Part shown: positions 12,233-14,060 of the stretch, piece after piece | How the letters are laid out: the number at the start of each line of letters is the position of its first letter | How positions within the stretch are numbered: the first letter of the stretch is position 1 | From: Clostridia bacterium | Lineage (GTDB): Bacteria > Bacillota > Clostridia > Oscillospirales > QAMX01 | Assembly: GCA_017547975.1 (NCBI GenBank) | Contig: JAFYNU010000265.1 | Span: 1-14,060 of the forward strand | Direction of reading: 5' to 3' | Length of the DNA: 14,060 bases | The notes under the pieces: generated by a model | Database searches by the model: none | Told to the model about the DNA's origin: nothing | Seen by the model: only the letters and a program-made list of their open reading frames with translations | Position numbers and translations under genes: made by a program

Positions 12233-13297
12233 ATGAATCTTTCCACCTACGATCGCGGGGCATTTTCCGCTCCCTTCTGGAAAAGCGGCACCATGCTGCA
12301 CGAATCGGTCTGGCCCGTCGGCGAAGGCGAGCTGACCCTCCCCCTGCTTTTCATCCCCGACGAGATCATCTCGGTACGTTCCACCTCCCTGGAAATCGAA
12401 TACCAGGCCGGCCGGGACTACCTCCTGCGGGACGGCAAGCTGGTTCTGCCGGTGGGTACCACCATTCCCGTAACTCCCACCGAAGTTTACGTTTCCCCCA
12501 ATCCCCAGCCCAACAAGCACAATCCCGTGGGCTTCCTGCATCGGGACGGGGGTTACCTCTACTTTGGGGAAACCGACAACATCATCAACCGCCAAATCGT
12601 GGTGACCTACAAGCATAGCGACAGCTGGGACGGTCCTCTGCCCAAAAACGTGCTGAGCGATCTGCCCCTGACCCAAAAGCGCCTTGCCGAAAAGATTCCC
12701 TTCCTGGTGGGCTTTTGGGGCGACAGCATCACCACCGGCTGCAACGTGACCTCCTTCTATAACGACCCGCCCTACACCGAAATGTGGCCCATTATGACCA
12801 CCGAACAGCTTTCCACCCTCTACGACACCCCCCTGCTCTACGTGAACAAGGCGGTGGGCGGCAAAGCCACCAAGTGGGGATACGAAGAATACCACAACTA
12901 CTTCGGAGATATTCGCCCCAATCTGCTCTTCATCGCCTTCGGCATGAACGATGCCTCCGGCAAGCTCTCCACCGAAGACTATATCGCCAACATCGAACGC
13001 AACATCCAGGTCGCCAGAGAAGGGAACCCCGACCTGGAGGTCATCCTGATCGCCACCTCTCTCCCCAACCCCGATGCGGTGCAGTTCGAAGGCCCCCACG
13101 AGGAATACGAAGCCCCCCTGATGGCCCTTGCCGAAAAGCTCCCGGGCGTCACCTGCCTGCCCCTGACCAGCTTCCACAAGGCCATTATGGAAAAGAAGCC
13201 CTACTACCACATGACCGGCAACAACATCAACCACCCCAACGACTTCCTGGCCCGGATTTACACCCAGTTCATCCTGGCCTCCCTCTACGAATTCTAA
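12233..13297 (+). CDS. SGNH/GDSL-family hydrolase, cytoplasmic
   Basis: This 354-residue protein is an SGNH hydrolase, probably an esterase that removes acyl groups from sugars or similar esters. An N-terminal beta-rich region (about 1-150) precedes the catalytic part. Block I is FWGDSIT with nucleophile Ser165, block II is NKAVGG (Gly210), block III is GMND (Asn239), and block V is NINHPNDF with His334. The residue three before that His, where Asp is usual, is Asn331, so the triad may be a Ser-His dyad. There is no signal peptide, so substrates are intracellular. AGGAG (12221-12225) lies 7 bases before this ATG; an in-frame upstream extension would sit inside the SLOG gene and is rejected. 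An MBL-fold hydrolase follows after 9 bases, in the same unit. Confidence 0.85.
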   Translation: MNLSTYDRGAFSAPFWKSGTMLHESVWPVGEGELTLPLLFIPDEIISVRSTSLEIEYQAGRDYLLRDGKLVLPVGTTIPVTPTEVYVSPNPQPNKHNPVGFLHRDGGYLYFGETDNIINRQIVVTYKHSDSWDGPLPKNVLSDLPLTQKRLAEKIPFLVGFWGDSITTGCNVTSFYNDPPYTEMWPIMTTEQLSTLYDTPLLYVNKAVGGKATKWGYEEYHNYFGDIRPNLLFIAFGMNDASGKLSTEDYIANIERNIQVAREGNPDLEVILIATSLPNPDAVQFEGPHEEYEAPLMALAEKLPGVTCLPLTSFHKAIMEKKPYYHMTGNNINHPNDFLARIYTQFILASLYEF

Positions 13298-13306
13298 GGA
13301 GGCAAC

Positions 13307-14060
13307 ATGAAGCTCACCTTTTTAGGCACCGGTGCCGCCGACTGGCCCAAGGTTCGCGAAAGCGAGTTCCACCGTTACCTCTCTTCCGCCCTGGTCAATG
13401 ACGACCTGCTCATCGACCCCGGACCCTGCATTTTCTCCTTCCAGGCCGACCTGGGCCGTCCCCTGTTTGCCGGGGTGAAGAACGTCATTCTGACCCACTC
13501 CCATGGAGATCACTACAATACGGGCACCCTGCTCTCCCTGTGTGAAACCGGCCCCATCACCTTCTACGCCACCGCCGAGGTGGCCCAGGTGGTACCCAGC
13601 CACCCCAACCTGACCTACGTACCCATCGCCCCCTTCGCCCCCTTCACCGTGGGGGATTATGAGATTCTGCCCATTCCCTCCAGTCACTCCACCGCCATTC
13701 CGGAGGAAAACCCGGTGAATTACGTCATCACCCAGGGGGACAAGTGCCTCTTCTACGGTCTGGACGGTGCCTGGATTCCCAACAAGTCCTTCCATGCCAT
13801 GAAGAAATTTGCCTTCGACGCCATGGTGTTCGACTGCACCTCCGGGGACGTGGATGGAGAATTCCGCATTTTCGAGCACAACACCATTCCCATGCTGGAA
13901 TATCTCCTGCACCATATGCGCCTGGCCTTCCCCGCCATGTTCAAACCGGGTTGCCAGCTGATTGCCACCCACATGGCCCGCACCCTACACGGCACCCACG
14001 AGGAAACCGCCGCCCGCCTGGCCGGATTCGGTATGCTTGCCGCCTACGACGGATTCGAAA
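13307..14060 (+). CDS. MBL-fold metallohydrolase (partial, right edge)
   Basis: The frame stays open from this ATG to the window end: 251 codons are visible and the C-terminus is missing. It opens MKLTFLGTGAADWP, the typical first strand of PhnP-like or RNase Z-like metallo-beta-lactamase folds. The metal motif HSHGDH is at 64-69 (His64, His66, Asp68, His69). Later metal ligands are probably SSHS near 126, FDCTSGD with its Asp, and IATHMART close to the end. The start is supported by AAGGAGG, which overlaps the stop of the SGNH gene, with 4 bases of spacing, so the two are probably co-transcribed. Such enzymes cleave phosphodiesters, lactones or thioesters; no substrate is indicated. There is no signal peptide. 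Confidence 0.87.
   Translation, partial: MKLTFLGTGAADWPKVRESEFHRYLSSALVNDDLLIDPGPCIFSFQADLGRPLFAGVKNVILTHSHGDHYNTGTLLSLCETGPITFYATAEVAQVVPSHPNLTYVPIAPFAPFTVGDYEILPIPSSHSTAIPEENPVNYVITQGDKCLFYGLDGAWIPNKSFHAMKKFAFDAMVFDCTSGDVDGEFRIFEHNTIPMLEYLLHHMRLAFPAMFKPGCQLIATHMARTLHGTHEETAARLAGFGMLAAYDGFE

Noticed and set aside
1..14060. CRISPR arrays, tRNA/rRNA genes, complete insertion sequences, phage defence genes
   Set aside because: I looked for regularly spaced repeats, clover-leaf arms, transposase motifs and defence domains and found none; the only mobile-element hint is the 22-codon integrase-like ORF.

Overview
This window looks like chromosome from a Gram-positive, moderately GC-rich member of the Clostridia, probably a gut Oscillospirales-type bacterium. 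The evidence is the strong AGGAGG-type ribosome sites before nearly every gene, lipoprotein-type substrate-binding proteins, a DUF896 protein (a Firmicutes family), a GTG-started recA, and dense rho-independent terminators. The taxonomic call is inference; no rRNA or tRNA gene is visible.

Layout, left to right. (1) 1-1741: a single-gene unit for a family 1-type solute-binding lipoprotein, with its own promoter and a very strong terminator; its codon use differs visibly from its neighbours. (2) 1742-1975: intergenic DNA with a GC-rich palindromic repeat, a second hairpin, and the promoter of the next operon. (3) 1976-5525: a four-gene + strand operon made of a PgeF/YfiH-family protein, a family 5 peptide-type binding lipoprotein, a 57-residue DUF896 protein and a cytoplasmic CE4-type deacetylase, closed by a perfect 13-bp hairpin. 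(4) 5528-9262: a - strand operon made of an MFS permease, then 3 bases later a large GH110-like tandem beta-helix protein. (5) 9263-9603: a small self-contained + strand unit with a promoter, inverted repeat, good Shine-Dalgarno, a 22-codon ORF that reads like the first strand of a tyrosine integrase, and a 28-base perfect palindrome as terminator. A second promoter then leads to an EamA/DMT exporter gene. (6) 10481-11646: recA on the - strand. Its promoter occupies the same DNA as an opposing + strand promoter. (7) 11688-12197: a SLOG/YpsA-like (DUF1273) protein driven by that opposing promoter. (8) 12166 to the right edge: a promoter inside the end of the SLOG gene drives a two-gene unit of an SGNH/GDSL hydrolase and an MBL-fold hydrolase cut by the window end.

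Biologically, most of the window is carbohydrate and envelope metabolism: capture of sugars and peptides by lipoproteins, uptake by an MFS permease, and intracellular processing by a beta-helix glycosidase-like protein, a deacetylase and an esterase-like SGNH enzyme. None of these three enzymes has a signal peptide, so imported small glycans are the likely substrates (inference). The most interesting regulatory places are the mini-transcription unit at 9317-9487 and the recA/SLOG shared promoter region with its AAC-N4-GTT dyad. I see no CRISPR array, intact mobile element or recognised defence system.
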